From positions 62,001-126,000 of the forward strand of contig JAJYYE010000001.1 in NCBI GenBank assembly GCA_021801265.1: a stretch of 64,000 nt of DNA. Reading direction: 5' to 3'. Position 1 is the stretch's first letter; every line of letters starts with the position of its first letter. The notes beneath the pieces were generated by a model. The model was not told where the DNA came from and made no database searches. It worked only from the letters and a program-made list of their open reading frames with translations. Shown here piece by piece: positions 56,637 through 64,000 of this stretch. Origin of the DNA: Pseudomonadota bacterium (GTDB taxonomy: Bacteria; Pseudomonadota; Gammaproteobacteria; Halothiobacillales; Halothiobacillaceae). Both the position numbers and the translations under genes were made by a program.

Positions 56637-56963
56637 ATGGCACTTACAACGAAACAAAAGCAATTTCTCCGTGCGCAAGCACATCATCTCAAACCGGTCG
56701 TTTTGTTGGGTCAACACGGACTCACTGAGGCCGTTATGGCTGAAATCGAGCTGGCTTTGGGCATCCATGAGCTGATCAAGGTGCGGATTCCTGGTCAGGA
56801 TCGCGACGACAAAAAATCCATGATGCTCAACATTGCCACCGTAACCGGCGCAGAACTGGTGCAGACCGTAGGGCATATGGCCGTGTTTTATCGCCCTCAT
56901 CCCGATGGCGCGCGGTTAATTCTGCCCAAGCCTGAAAAACCGGGTAACCGGAAGCTTAAATAA
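56637..56963 (+). CDS. yhbY: YhbY-type CRM-domain RNA-binding protein
   Basis: A 108-residue protein of the CRS1-YhbY (CRM) fold, associated with pre-50S ribosomal particles. KQKQFLRAQAHHLKPVVLLG and GLTEAVMAEIELALGIHELIKVRI are typical, as is the later TGAELVQTVGHMAVFYRP; the GxxG loop is replaced here by GQHGL. It is divergent from rlmE in relatives; here two copper genes lie between. It is followed 7 bp later by aat. Confidence 0.94.
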   Translation: MALTTKQKQFLRAQAHHLKPVVLLGQHGLTEAVMAEIELALGIHELIKVRIPGQDRDDKKSMMLNIATVTGAELVQTVGHMAVFYRPHPDGARLILPKPEKPGNRKLK

Positions 56964-56970
56964 CGCCTCA

Positions 56971-57666
56971 ATGATTCTGCCTTTTTTAAGCGAGGGTACG
57001 CATGCAGACCCCACCGACTTTCCGCCCGCTCATCGCGCGCTAACCGAGCCCAACGGCTTGTTGGCGGTTGGTGGTGATTTATCGTTGGCGCGTATGGTGG
57101 CAGCGTATCAGCGCGGTATTTTTCCTTGGTTTGGTGCAGATGATCCGATTTTATGGTGGTCACCTGATCCGCGTACCGTATTCACACCAACCGCGTTTCA
57201 TGTATCTCAATCGCTTGAAAAATGGCGGCGGCAAGGGCGCTACCGTATCACGGTGAATCACGCCTTTGCCGATGTGGTGGCCGGTTGCGCTGCACCCCGC
57301 GCCAATCAGGATGGCACCTGGATTGTGCCGGAGATGGTTCATGTTTTTGTCGCACTCCACCAGGCCGGATTGGGTTATTCGGTGGAAGTGTGGGATCAGC
57401 ATCAATTGGTGGGCGGCTTATTTGGCGCGAAATTTGGCCGGGTGGCCTTTGGTGAATCGATGTTCAGCCGGGCGCCGAATGCGTCCAAATTCGCCCTCAC
57501 TGCAATTTTGGTTGATGGCTGCTGGGGTGAGATTGATTTTCTGGATTGCCAGTTTACGACCCGTCATTTACTCAGCCTCGGCGCGCAAGAGTGGTCACGC
57601 AGTTATTTCATTCACCGCCTGAAAAAAAGCTGGGAAACCAGCATGGCAAGTACGATTTGCGATTGA
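56971..57666 (+). CDS. aat: Leucyl/phenylalanyl-tRNA-protein transferase
   Basis: A 231-residue enzyme of the N-end rule pathway that adds Leu or Phe to N-terminal Arg or Lys, marking proteins for ClpS-ClpAP. FPPAHRALTEPNGLLAVGGD, AYQRGIFPWF, ILWWSPDPRTVF, GTWIVPEMVHVF and FGESMFSRAPNASKFAL are diagnostic; the last contains the conserved GESMFS core. The length matches the family (E. coli 234). No clp genes are nearby. The distance to the antiporter gene is 91 bp, with a CCCTGA/TCAGGG hairpin. Confidence 0.96.
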   Translation: MILPFLSEGTHADPTDFPPAHRALTEPNGLLAVGGDLSLARMVAAYQRGIFPWFGADDPILWWSPDPRTVFTPTAFHVSQSLEKWRRQGRYRITVNHAFADVVAGCAAPRANQDGTWIVPEMVHVFVALHQAGLGYSVEVWDQHQLVGGLFGAKFGRVAFGESMFSRAPNASKFALTAILVDGCWGEIDFLDCQFTTRHLLSLGAQEWSRSYFIHRLKKSWETSMASTICD

Positions 57667-57757
57667 CGAATGACAGTGGTGCCCTGATTATCAGGGTTAA
57701 TCACGATGTTCATAATCCCTCGGGGTTCAACCTAACGCTAACGGCGCACAATCAACG

Positions 57758-59761
57758 ATGCAACACGATGTCATGGCCTCTCTACTGATTTTACTGATTA
57801 TCTCAGTGATTGCCGTTGTCGGGTTCCGACGCCTGCACTTGCCCGCCATTTTGGGCTACCTCACCGTTGGCGTGATTGCCGGCCCCTATAGCTTGGGCTG
57901 GATTCGAGATCAGTCAGACATTCATATCATTGCCGAATTTGGCGTCGTATTTTTGCTCTTTATGCTGGGGCTTGAGTTCTCACTGCCGCGGCTCATTGCC
58001 ATGCGCCGTGCGGTCATTGGAATGGGCGGCGCGCAGGTGCTGGCCACCGCGCTGGTGACGGGTATTGCGGCTGGGTTGATGGGGTTTTCGCCTGCCGCGG
58101 CTTTTGTGTTGGCGGGGGTGCTTACGGTGTCCTCCACAGCAATCGTCATCAAACAGCTGGGCGAACAACTTGAACTCAATAGTCGGCATGGCAATAACGC
58201 CGTCGGCATCTTGTTATTTCAAGACCTCGCGGTCATTCCCTTTCTGATTATTATCCCGGTGCTTGGCGCAACCTATGGCCAACAAGGGAATACAGACACG
58301 ACCGCAATTGCCCTGAATATTGCGACCACCATTGGCTTTGGGGTTTTGGCAGCGGGGGTGCTGTTTTTTGGCGGGCGTTGGGTGCTGCGACCGGTTTTCC
58401 GGGAAATTGCGCGCGCCCGTTCGGCTGAGCTTTTCACCATTGCCGTACTGCTCGTGGTGCTTGGTGCGGGCTGGTTGACCAATCAGGCGGGCTTATCCTA
58501 TGAGCTTGGGGCATTTTTAGCCGGCATTGCGCTGTCTGAAACCCAATTCAAGCATCAAATTGAAGCCGATATTCGCCCGTTTCGTGATGTGCTGTTGGGG
58601 TTGTTTTTTATCACCATTGGCATGATGCTGAACGTACGCGAGCTCCCCCTGATTTTAGGCTGGGTCGTTTTGCTGTTAGCACTGGTCGTGCTGGTTAAAA
58701 CTGTCATCATTTTTTTGATTGGGCGCGCCATGGGGGAAGATCACGGTGTGGCGCTACGCACGGGGTTGGTACTCGCGCAGGGCGGGGAATTTGGCTTTGC
58801 CATGTTGGCCCTTACCGCGCCCAACATCATGACAGACTACCAACGGCAAATTGTATTGGCAGTCGTCATTTTCTCGATGGTGCTTACCCCCATTTTGGTG
58901 AAGTTTAACGGCTACCTTGCCAAGCGCATCGTGCCGAGTTACCAAAAGCAGCGCCAAGCGCAAACTGAAATTATCGATCAATTCGCCAACACCTTGGCCG
59001 GTCATGTGGTGATTTGCGGCTTCGGCCGCGTGGGGCAAAATATTGCGCGCCTCTTGCAAAGCGAGGGCTTTGAATACACTGCGATCGATATTGACATCGA
59101 TATTGTCCGCCAGGCTCGCCAAGCGGGGCTGCCCGTACACTTTGGCAACTCAACCCACGCCGATATTCTGGAAGCGGCGGGCTTGAGCCGGGCTCGCGTT
59201 TTGGTGGTATCACACCTGGATGAAACCTCGGCGCTCAAAACGGTCGAGGTGGCGCGGGGTTTATCCAAGCAAATTCCGATTATGGTACGCGCCCGAACCG
59301 ACGAGCAACTTGATCCGCTGTTTGCCGCAGGTGCCACAGAGGTGGTTTCAAGCATTTATGAAATGAGCCTTGTGCTCTCGGGCAACGTGCTGCGGGCGTT
59401 GAATGTCCCTGTATCCAAAATCATTCGGCAAATTCAAGAAATTCGGCGCGAAAACTACGCACCACTGCGGCACACCTATGCGGGCAACCGTGCCCGCAAC
59501 ACCAGCGACTTGATCCCCTTGGCCCCGCGTACTTTACGCAATATTGCCTTGGTGCCGGGCGCGTATGCCCTTGGCAAGCCCCTGGCCAGCGCCATCCCGA
59601 GCAATAAAACCATTGTCGTGGATGCCATCAACCGTTCGGGTATTCGGGGCGAATCCCCGCAAGATGATACGGTGCTGCAAGAAGGCGATACCTTGACCTT
59701 ATATGGCGCCCCTGAAGAACTGGATAGCGCGGAACACTTTCTACTGACCGGACGAGAATAA
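57758..59761 (+). CDS. CPA2-family cation:proton antiporter with TrkA domains (KefB/YbaL-like)
   Basis: A 667-residue protein. The first 390 residues form about 12-13 membrane helices of the Na+/H+ exchanger fold: GYLTVGVIAGPYSLGWI, EFGVVFLLFMLGLEFS, VSSTAIVIKQLGEQ, LLFQDLAVIPFLIII (conserved Gln-Asp) and LAQGGEFGFAMLAL. A cytoplasmic TrkA-N domain follows (about 408-525) with the nucleotide motif VVICGFGRVGQNIARLL, then a TrkA-C domain (about 580-660). Members export K+ or Na+ against protons. It is between KefB/C and YbaL in type; gating by glutathione is not evident. Start ATG 57758 or 57773. Confidence 0.9.
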   Translation: MQHDVMASLLILLIISVIAVVGFRRLHLPAILGYLTVGVIAGPYSLGWIRDQSDIHIIAEFGVVFLLFMLGLEFSLPRLIAMRRAVIGMGGAQVLATALVTGIAAGLMGFSPAAAFVLAGVLTVSSTAIVIKQLGEQLELNSRHGNNAVGILLFQDLAVIPFLIIIPVLGATYGQQGNTDTTAIALNIATTIGFGVLAAGVLFFGGRWVLRPVFREIARARSAELFTIAVLLVVLGAGWLTNQAGLSYELGAFLAGIALSETQFKHQIEADIRPFRDVLLGLFFITIGMMLNVRELPLILGWVVLLLALVVLVKTVIIFLIGRAMGEDHGVALRTGLVLAQGGEFGFAMLALTAPNIMTDYQRQIVLAVVIFSMVLTPILVKFNGYLAKRIVPSYQKQRQAQTEIIDQFANTLAGHVVICGFGRVGQNIARLLQSEGFEYTAIDIDIDIVRQARQAGLPVHFGNSTHADILEAAGLSRARVLVVSHLDETSALKTVEVARGLSKQIPIMVRARTDEQLDPLFAAGATEVVSSIYEMSLVLSGNVLRALNVPVSKIIRQIQEIRRENYAPLRHTYAGNRARNTSDLIPLAPRTLRNIALVPGAYALGKPLASAIPSNKTIVVDAINRSGIRGESPQDDTVLQEGDTLTLYGAPEELDSAEHFLLTGRE

Positions 59762-59777
59762 ATTGGGAATCAACATG

Positions 59778-59804
59778 TTGCCATGGCCTGGCGCGTGCTA
59801 GAAT
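59778..59804 (+). promoter_or_regulatory. Extended -10 promoter of the 79-aa gene
   Basis: TTGCCA (59778-59783) and TAGAAT (59799-59804) are 15 bp apart; the -10 is preceded by TGC (59796-59798), an extended -10 element that can make up for poor spacing. The start codon is about 38 bases downstream of the -10. This gives the small gene its own transcription start. Confidence 0.45.
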
Positions 59805-59841
59805 TTCCACATGCAACAACCCAATTAACGGGAAAGTAACC

Positions 59842-60081
59842 TTGATTAATCTACCCAACCAGTACAGTAATACGCCGGTTGCCGATGGCGCGCTCAGCCT
59901 AGCCACGGCACAAAACCGGAACTTTGCTTCAGCCCAAGCCCGCAACACACCTGTCGCGGCTCAAACGCCTAACCGGATCAGCAGCCCAGAGCAAATTGCT
60001 GCTGCGCGACAAGGTCAGCAAGGTATCAGCAATGCCGCGGATACCCGCAATATTGGCTATTTGCTGGACGTGCGCGCGTAA
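59842..60081 (+). CDS. Small protein of unknown function, 79 aa
   Basis: Not recognised. The product (MINLPNQYSN... to ...GYLLDVRA) is rich in Ala, Gln, Asn, Thr and Ser, has no Cys, His, Trp or Lys, no membrane segment and no signal peptide, and is probably flexible; NRISSPEQIAAARQGQQ may form a helix. The start is TTG with GGAAAG six bases upstream, and an extended -10 promoter precedes it. A gene of its own is therefore plausible, between the antiporter and mfd. The length and composition give no clue to function. Confidence 0.55.
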   Translation: MINLPNQYSNTPVADGALSLATAQNRNFASAQARNTPVAAQTPNRISSPEQIAAARQGQQGISNAADTRNIGYLLDVRA

Positions 60082-60213
60082 ACTCGCCGCCGTTGGGGCG
60101 TGTACCGCCTCAAGTGAGCCCCTCTTCCTAAAATATTTTTGGCCTTGGCTGCGTCATTGATGACCGATGCAATACGCCAAAAAATCCGCTCTAGAGATGC
60201 GAACTCGCCCTAA

Positions 60214-63200
60214 ATGCGCCACAATCCTGTGCGATATTTTTCAGAACCCACAATCGATACCGACATGGCGCATTCCAAATACCCTCGCATAGCCGTTCCT
60301 CAATCTGCTCTTGACCCGCTATTCCTGCGAAGCGCCAGTTTTCTGGGTGCCGCCCAAACCTTGGCGGATTTGGCTCTGCAGACTCCCCGGGCAATTTTGG
60401 CAATTTTGCCGGATAGCCGCAGCGCGACGGAAATGGCCGAAGCTTTGTCATTATTCGGTTGCGCAGCGGAGATTTTCCCCGACTGGGAAGTGCTGCCCTA
60501 CGACCGATTCTCACCGCATCAAGAACTGATTTCTGACCGGTTAGCGCGACTGTGGCACCTGCCCCGCGCGCAGAGTGGCATCACCCTGATCGCCGCGCCC
60601 ACCTTATTGCAGCGCCTTTCACCGCCCGCGTTTGTGACCGGCAACAGTTTTTTGCTCAAAGCGGGCGATAAACTCAACCGTGATGCCTACCGCCAGCAAC
60701 TCACCGATGCGGGCTACCTCGCGGTATCGCAAGTAGCACAGCCGGGTGAGTTTGCGGTTCGGGGCGGTCTGATTGACGTATATCCGATGGGCATGAGCCA
60801 GCCCGTCCGCATTGATTTGTTTGACGATGACATTGAAACCCTGCGGTTATTCGACCCCGAAACCCAGCGATCTTCCGACCCGGTCACTGACATCACCTTG
60901 CTGCCTGCGCGCGAGTATCCGCTGAACAACGATGGCATCACCCTATTTCGGCGCAACTGGCGCAACCGTTTTGAAGGCGACCCGGCCCGCAGCCCGGTAT
61001 ACAAACAAATCAGCGATGGCCTGATCCCGACGGGCATCGAAACCTATTTGCCGCTATTTTTTGAACACACCGCCACCCTCTTCGATTACCTGCCGAAAAA
61101 CGCGCTGCTGTTTACTCTGCCCGGCGTGGATGAATCGCTCAGTCGGTTTATTAACGACACCATTCATCGGTTCACCCAACGGGCGGGTGATGTCAGCCAC
61201 CCGTTATTGCGTCCGGATGAGCTGTATCAAACAGCGGACGAGTATCAGGCACAGCTGAAAAACTGGCCGCGCTTTATCACAATTGATGCCGCGCATCCTG
61301 GCTTACCGCAAGCCATTGCTCTGCCACACAAACCACTGCCGAATCTGACCAGCCCGAATTTCCCGGTCAAACAAGGAGGCAACCAGGGTAGCGATGCGGA
61401 ACTGGCGGGTCTGAGCACCTTTGCCAGCAATTTTGTGGGGCGTATTCTCGTCACGGCAGAAAGCCCGGGGCGCCGCGAAGCCCTGGCCGAGCAACTCCAT
61501 AAAGCCGGTCATGCTGCGCCGGTATTCGACAATTTCGCCGCCTGGCTCAAGAGCGATGCGCCCATCGGATTATTGGTGGCGTCCATCGAACAGGGCGCGA
61601 TTTTGCATCTACCCGATATTGATGCGCCGATGGCGCTCATTACCGAAACCGATTTATTCGCCGAGCGCGTCGCCCAGCGGCGAAAATCCAGTGTGCGCAC
61701 CCGCGATGCCGATGCGCTGATCAACAACCTCAACGAACTGGCCATCGGCGCGCCCGTGGTGCACGAAACCCATGGTGTCGGGCGGTTCGGCGGCCTGATT
61801 ACGCTCGAAATGAACAATCTCGCGCAAGAGTTTTTGATTCTGTATTACGCGGGCGACGACAAACTCTACGTGCCGGTTTCCTCGCTGGAACTCATTGCGC
61901 GCTATACCGGTGGCAGCGAAGATACTGCGCCGCTGCATAAATTGGGCAGTGGCCAATGGGAAAAAGCCCGTCGGCGCGCCGCAGAACAGGTGCGCGATGT
62001 CGCCGCCGAATTGTTGGATATCCATGCCCGACGTGCCGCCAAACGCGGCGAGGCACTGCCCATTCCCGAAGACGACTACGCCCGATTTGCCCACAATTTC
62101 GCCTTTGAAACCACCCCTGATCAGCAATTGGCGATTGATAGCGTGTTGGGTGACATGGGGCGCGCCCAGCCGATGGATCGCGTGGTGTGCGGCGATGTCG
62201 GCTTTGGCAAAACTGAAGTCGCCATGCGTGCCGCGTTCGTGGCGGTGATGAATGGCAAGCAAGTCGCCGTGCTGGTACCCACCACCCTGCTCGCCGAACA
62301 GCATCTGCGCAATTTCCGCGACCGCTTCGCCGGTTGGCCGGTGCGCATCGAAGGGCTTTCACGGATGAACAATGCCAAAAAAACCACTGAGGTGCTCAGC
62401 GATATCACTGCCGGACAAGTCGACATTGTGATTGGCACCCACAAACTGCTCAGCGATGGCCTCGCATTCAAAGACTTGGGTCTCGTGATTATCGATGAAG
62501 AACAACGATTTGGCGTGCGCCACAAAGAACAGCTCAAACGCCTGCGCGCCGAGGTGGATTTACTCACCCTCACCGCCACGCCCATTCCGCGCACACTCAA
62601 TATGGCCCTGTCCGGCATCCGGGATTTATCGATCATTGCAACCCCGCCGCGTGAACGGCTGTCGGTCAAAACGCTGCTGCTGCGTTGGGATGACGCGCAA
62701 ATCCGCGAAGCCGTGCAGCGCGAGCTCAAACGCGGCGGACAGGTCTATTTTTTATATAACGAAGTGAAAACCATCGAACGGATGGCCAAACAACTGGCGG
62801 ATTTAATCCCCGAAGCCCGCATTGCCATCGCGCACGGCCAGCTCTCCGAGCGCGGACTTGAGCAGGTGATGGCCGACTTTTATCATCAGCGCTTCAACCT
62901 GCTGCTGTCCACCACGATTATTGAATCCGGCATCGATATCCCCACCGCCAACACCATCATCATTCATCGCGCCGATAAATTCGGCCTCGCCCAGCTGCAC
63001 CAGTTGCGCGGTCGGGTGGGGCGTTCGCACCATCGCGCCTATGCCTACCTCATCACGCCCGAACCGGCGCAGATGACGCCTGATGCCGTCAAACGGCTGG
63101 ATGCATTGGCTGCGCTCGAAGAACTTGGCGTCGGCTTTACGCTCGCCACGCACGATCTGGAAATTCGTGGTGCAGGGGAGTTGCTGGGCGATGGCCAATC

Positions 63201-63747
63201 GGGGCAAATGCACGAAGTCGGCTACACGCTGTATATGGATTTGCTCGACCGTGCGGTCAAGGCGCTGAAATCTGGCAAACAACCCGATTTGGCAGGTCCG
63301 CTGGAACGCCAAACCAGTGAAGTCGATTTAGGCCTACCCGCGCTGATTCCCGCCGATTTTGTCGACGATGTGCATACCCGCCTCATTTTGTACAAACGCC
63401 TCGCCAACTGCGCCGATCAAACCGCGCTTGATCGCATGAAGGTTGAGCTGATCGACCGCTTCGGCTTGCTGCCGGATGCGACCCAAACCCTGATCGAAAC
63501 CCATCGGCTGCGCTTGCGCGCCCGCGCATTGGGCATCCGCAAAGTCGAATGCGCCAGCGGCGGCGGGCGGCTCATTTTCAGCGAACAGGCGGCGATTGAT
63601 CCGATTAAGCTCGTCAAGCTCATTCAAACCGAGCCCAGCAAATATCGCCTCACCGCCGATACCTTGAAAATCACCCAGCCGCTGGACGATTTAGCCGCAC
63701 GCACGGGCTTAGTGAATCGATTGATGCAAGAACTCACCCCCGCATGA
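60214..63747 (+). CDS. mfd: Transcription-repair coupling factor Mfd
   Basis: A 1177-residue SF2 translocase that pushes stalled RNA polymerase off DNA and recruits UvrA. The UvrB-like N-terminal region (about 20-350) includes DWEVLPYDRFSPHQELISDR; the CarD-like RNA-polymerase-interacting domain is at about 512-590 (PVVHETHGVGRFGGLI); the translocase core has Walker A GDVGFGKTEVAMRAAF (about 657), DEEQRFGVRHKEQLK (about 761), ATPIPRTLNMALSGIRD and LRGRVGRSHHRAYAYL; the TRCF domain closes the protein (about 1025-1125). The length is near E. coli Mfd (1148). Start ATG 60214 has no clear ribosome site; ATG 60265 is an alternative. The stop overlaps the next gene (ATGA). Confidence 0.97.
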   Translation: MRHNPVRYFSEPTIDTDMAHSKYPRIAVPQSALDPLFLRSASFLGAAQTLADLALQTPRAILAILPDSRSATEMAEALSLFGCAAEIFPDWEVLPYDRFSPHQELISDRLARLWHLPRAQSGITLIAAPTLLQRLSPPAFVTGNSFLLKAGDKLNRDAYRQQLTDAGYLAVSQVAQPGEFAVRGGLIDVYPMGMSQPVRIDLFDDDIETLRLFDPETQRSSDPVTDITLLPAREYPLNNDGITLFRRNWRNRFEGDPARSPVYKQISDGLIPTGIETYLPLFFEHTATLFDYLPKNALLFTLPGVDESLSRFINDTIHRFTQRAGDVSHPLLRPDELYQTADEYQAQLKNWPRFITIDAAHPGLPQAIALPHKPLPNLTSPNFPVKQGGNQGSDAELAGLSTFASNFVGRILVTAESPGRREALAEQLHKAGHAAPVFDNFAAWLKSDAPIGLLVASIEQGAILHLPDIDAPMALITETDLFAERVAQRRKSSVRTRDADALINNLNELAIGAPVVHETHGVGRFGGLITLEMNNLAQEFLILYYAGDDKLYVPVSSLELIARYTGGSEDTAPLHKLGSGQWEKARRRAAEQVRDVAAELLDIHARRAAKRGEALPIPEDDYARFAHNFAFETTPDQQLAIDSVLGDMGRAQPMDRVVCGDVGFGKTEVAMRAAFVAVMNGKQVAVLVPTTLLAEQHLRNFRDRFAGWPVRIEGLSRMNNAKKTTEVLSDITAGQVDIVIGTHKLLSDGLAFKDLGLVIIDEEQRFGVRHKEQLKRLRAEVDLLTLTATPIPRTLNMALSGIRDLSIIATPPRERLSVKTLLLRWDDAQIREAVQRELKRGGQVYFLYNEVKTIERMAKQLADLIPEARIAIAHGQLSERGLEQVMADFYHQRFNLLLSTTIIESGIDIPTANTIIIHRADKFGLAQLHQLRGRVGRSHHRAYAYLITPEPAQMTPDAVKRLDALAALEELGVGFTLATHDLEIRGAGELLGDGQSGQMHEVGYTLYMDLLDRAVKALKSGKQPDLAGPLERQTSEVDLGLPALIPADFVDDVHTRLILYKRLANCADQTALDRMKVELIDRFGLLPDATQTLIETHRLRLRARALGIRKVECASGGGRLIFSEQAAIDPIKLVKLIQTEPSKYRLTADTLKITQPLDDLAARTGLVNRLMQELTPA

Positions 63748-64000
63748 ACCCAGCAAGCCAACCAACGTCGCGTACCGCATCCGGCATACATGCCGGGAAT
63801 TATCCCGCCCCGCTTTGGCGCCGCGCTGCTGCGTTGCTGTACGATGGCCTCTTCGTAATCGCCCTACTCATGCTGGCCACCCTGATTCTGCTACCCTTCA
63901 ACGGAGGCGAAGCATTACCGCAACAGGGGTTGATTGCGTGGTTATATCAAGGTTATTTGCTGTTCTGGGTCGGCGCCTACTTCAGCCTGTTCTGGTGCAT
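63744..64000 (+). CDS. RDD-family membrane protein, cut by the window edge
   Basis: The frame opens at an ATG overlapping the mfd stop (63744-63747) and stays open to the edge (85 codons). After a polar start comes APLWRRAAALLYDGLFVIAL, which has the Arg-Arg-x4-Asp pattern that defines RDD-domain proteins, then a first membrane helix, a short loop and a second hydrophobic segment (YQGYLLFWVGAYFSLFW). RDD proteins are small inner-membrane proteins of mostly unknown function, some linked to ion transport. It is translationally coupled to mfd. Confidence 0.75.
   Translation, partial: MNPASQPTSRTASGIHAGNYPAPLWRRAAALLYDGLFVIALLMLATLILLPFNGGEALPQQGLIAWLYQGYLLFWVGAYFSLFWC

Noticed and set aside
57681-57695. 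Terminator after aat
   Set aside because: The CCCTGA/TCAGGG hairpin is short and not followed by T, so it was not called a terminator.

Overview
The window is a 64 kb stretch of a gammaproteobacterial chromosome made almost wholly of vertically inherited housekeeping genes. The evidence is the gene order: ponA divergent from pilMNOPQ, rpsU-yqeY, mnmA-hflD, and the chain yhbY / rlmE-ftsH-folP-glmM-tpiA-secG-tRNA-Leu leading into a complete 14-gene nuo operon. A RelA with a degenerate hydrolase half, a PII protein with Tyr51 and RpoS fit the same group. A sulfur-oxidising lineage such as Halothiobacillus would be compatible, but nothing here proves the genus. I see no insertion sequence, prophage, CRISPR array, integron or toxin-antitoxin pair.

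Layout. 1-3377: the start of a leftward gene at the edge, a run of 11-bp direct repeats, a foldback repeat, then a leftward envelope operon (GT4 glycosyltransferase, DUF2334 deacetylase, flippase-like membrane protein). 3490-14854: relA, a VIT1-type transporter, tRNA-Gly(CCC), thiO, priA-glnB, rpsU-yqeY, gltD-hemE and an unknown 203-aa protein. 14855-25626: a REP pair, ponA, pilMNOPQ, an Ig-repeat lipoprotein and aroK. 25627-32607: a second REP pair, a MarR regulator, rpoS, then a rightward series of an ATP-grasp protein, serC, nudJ, mnmA and hflD. 32658-48349: leftward DUF2818, nuoN to nuoA, tRNA-Leu(GAG), secG. 48349-55131: tpiA, glmM, a diheme cytochrome c, folP, ftsH, rlmE. 55266-64000: a two-gene copper-delivery operon (PCuAC, Sco), yhbY, aat, a CPA2 antiporter, a small unknown protein, mfd and the start of an RDD-family gene.

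Functionally the window joins energy metabolism (complex I, a periplasmic diheme cytochrome c, copper delivery to an oxidase) with envelope work (PBP1A, type IV pilus, SecG, FtsH, GlmM), stress and nitrogen signalling (RelA, RpoS, PII, GltD) and RNA or translation quality control (RlmE, YhbY, MnmA, Aat, YqeY, Mfd).

The unusual material sits at breaks in conserved gene order and in leader regions: an Ig-domain lipoprotein between pilQ and aroK with aroB missing; a cytochrome c between glmM and folP; copper genes between rlmE and yhbY; a 12-codon open frame with a strong ribosome site before rpsU; a chain of stem-loops, one terminator-shaped, across the ftsH-folP junction; an uncharacterised ATP-grasp protein beside serC; and three small repeat elements. 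No complete new multi-gene system could be demonstrated from sequence alone.
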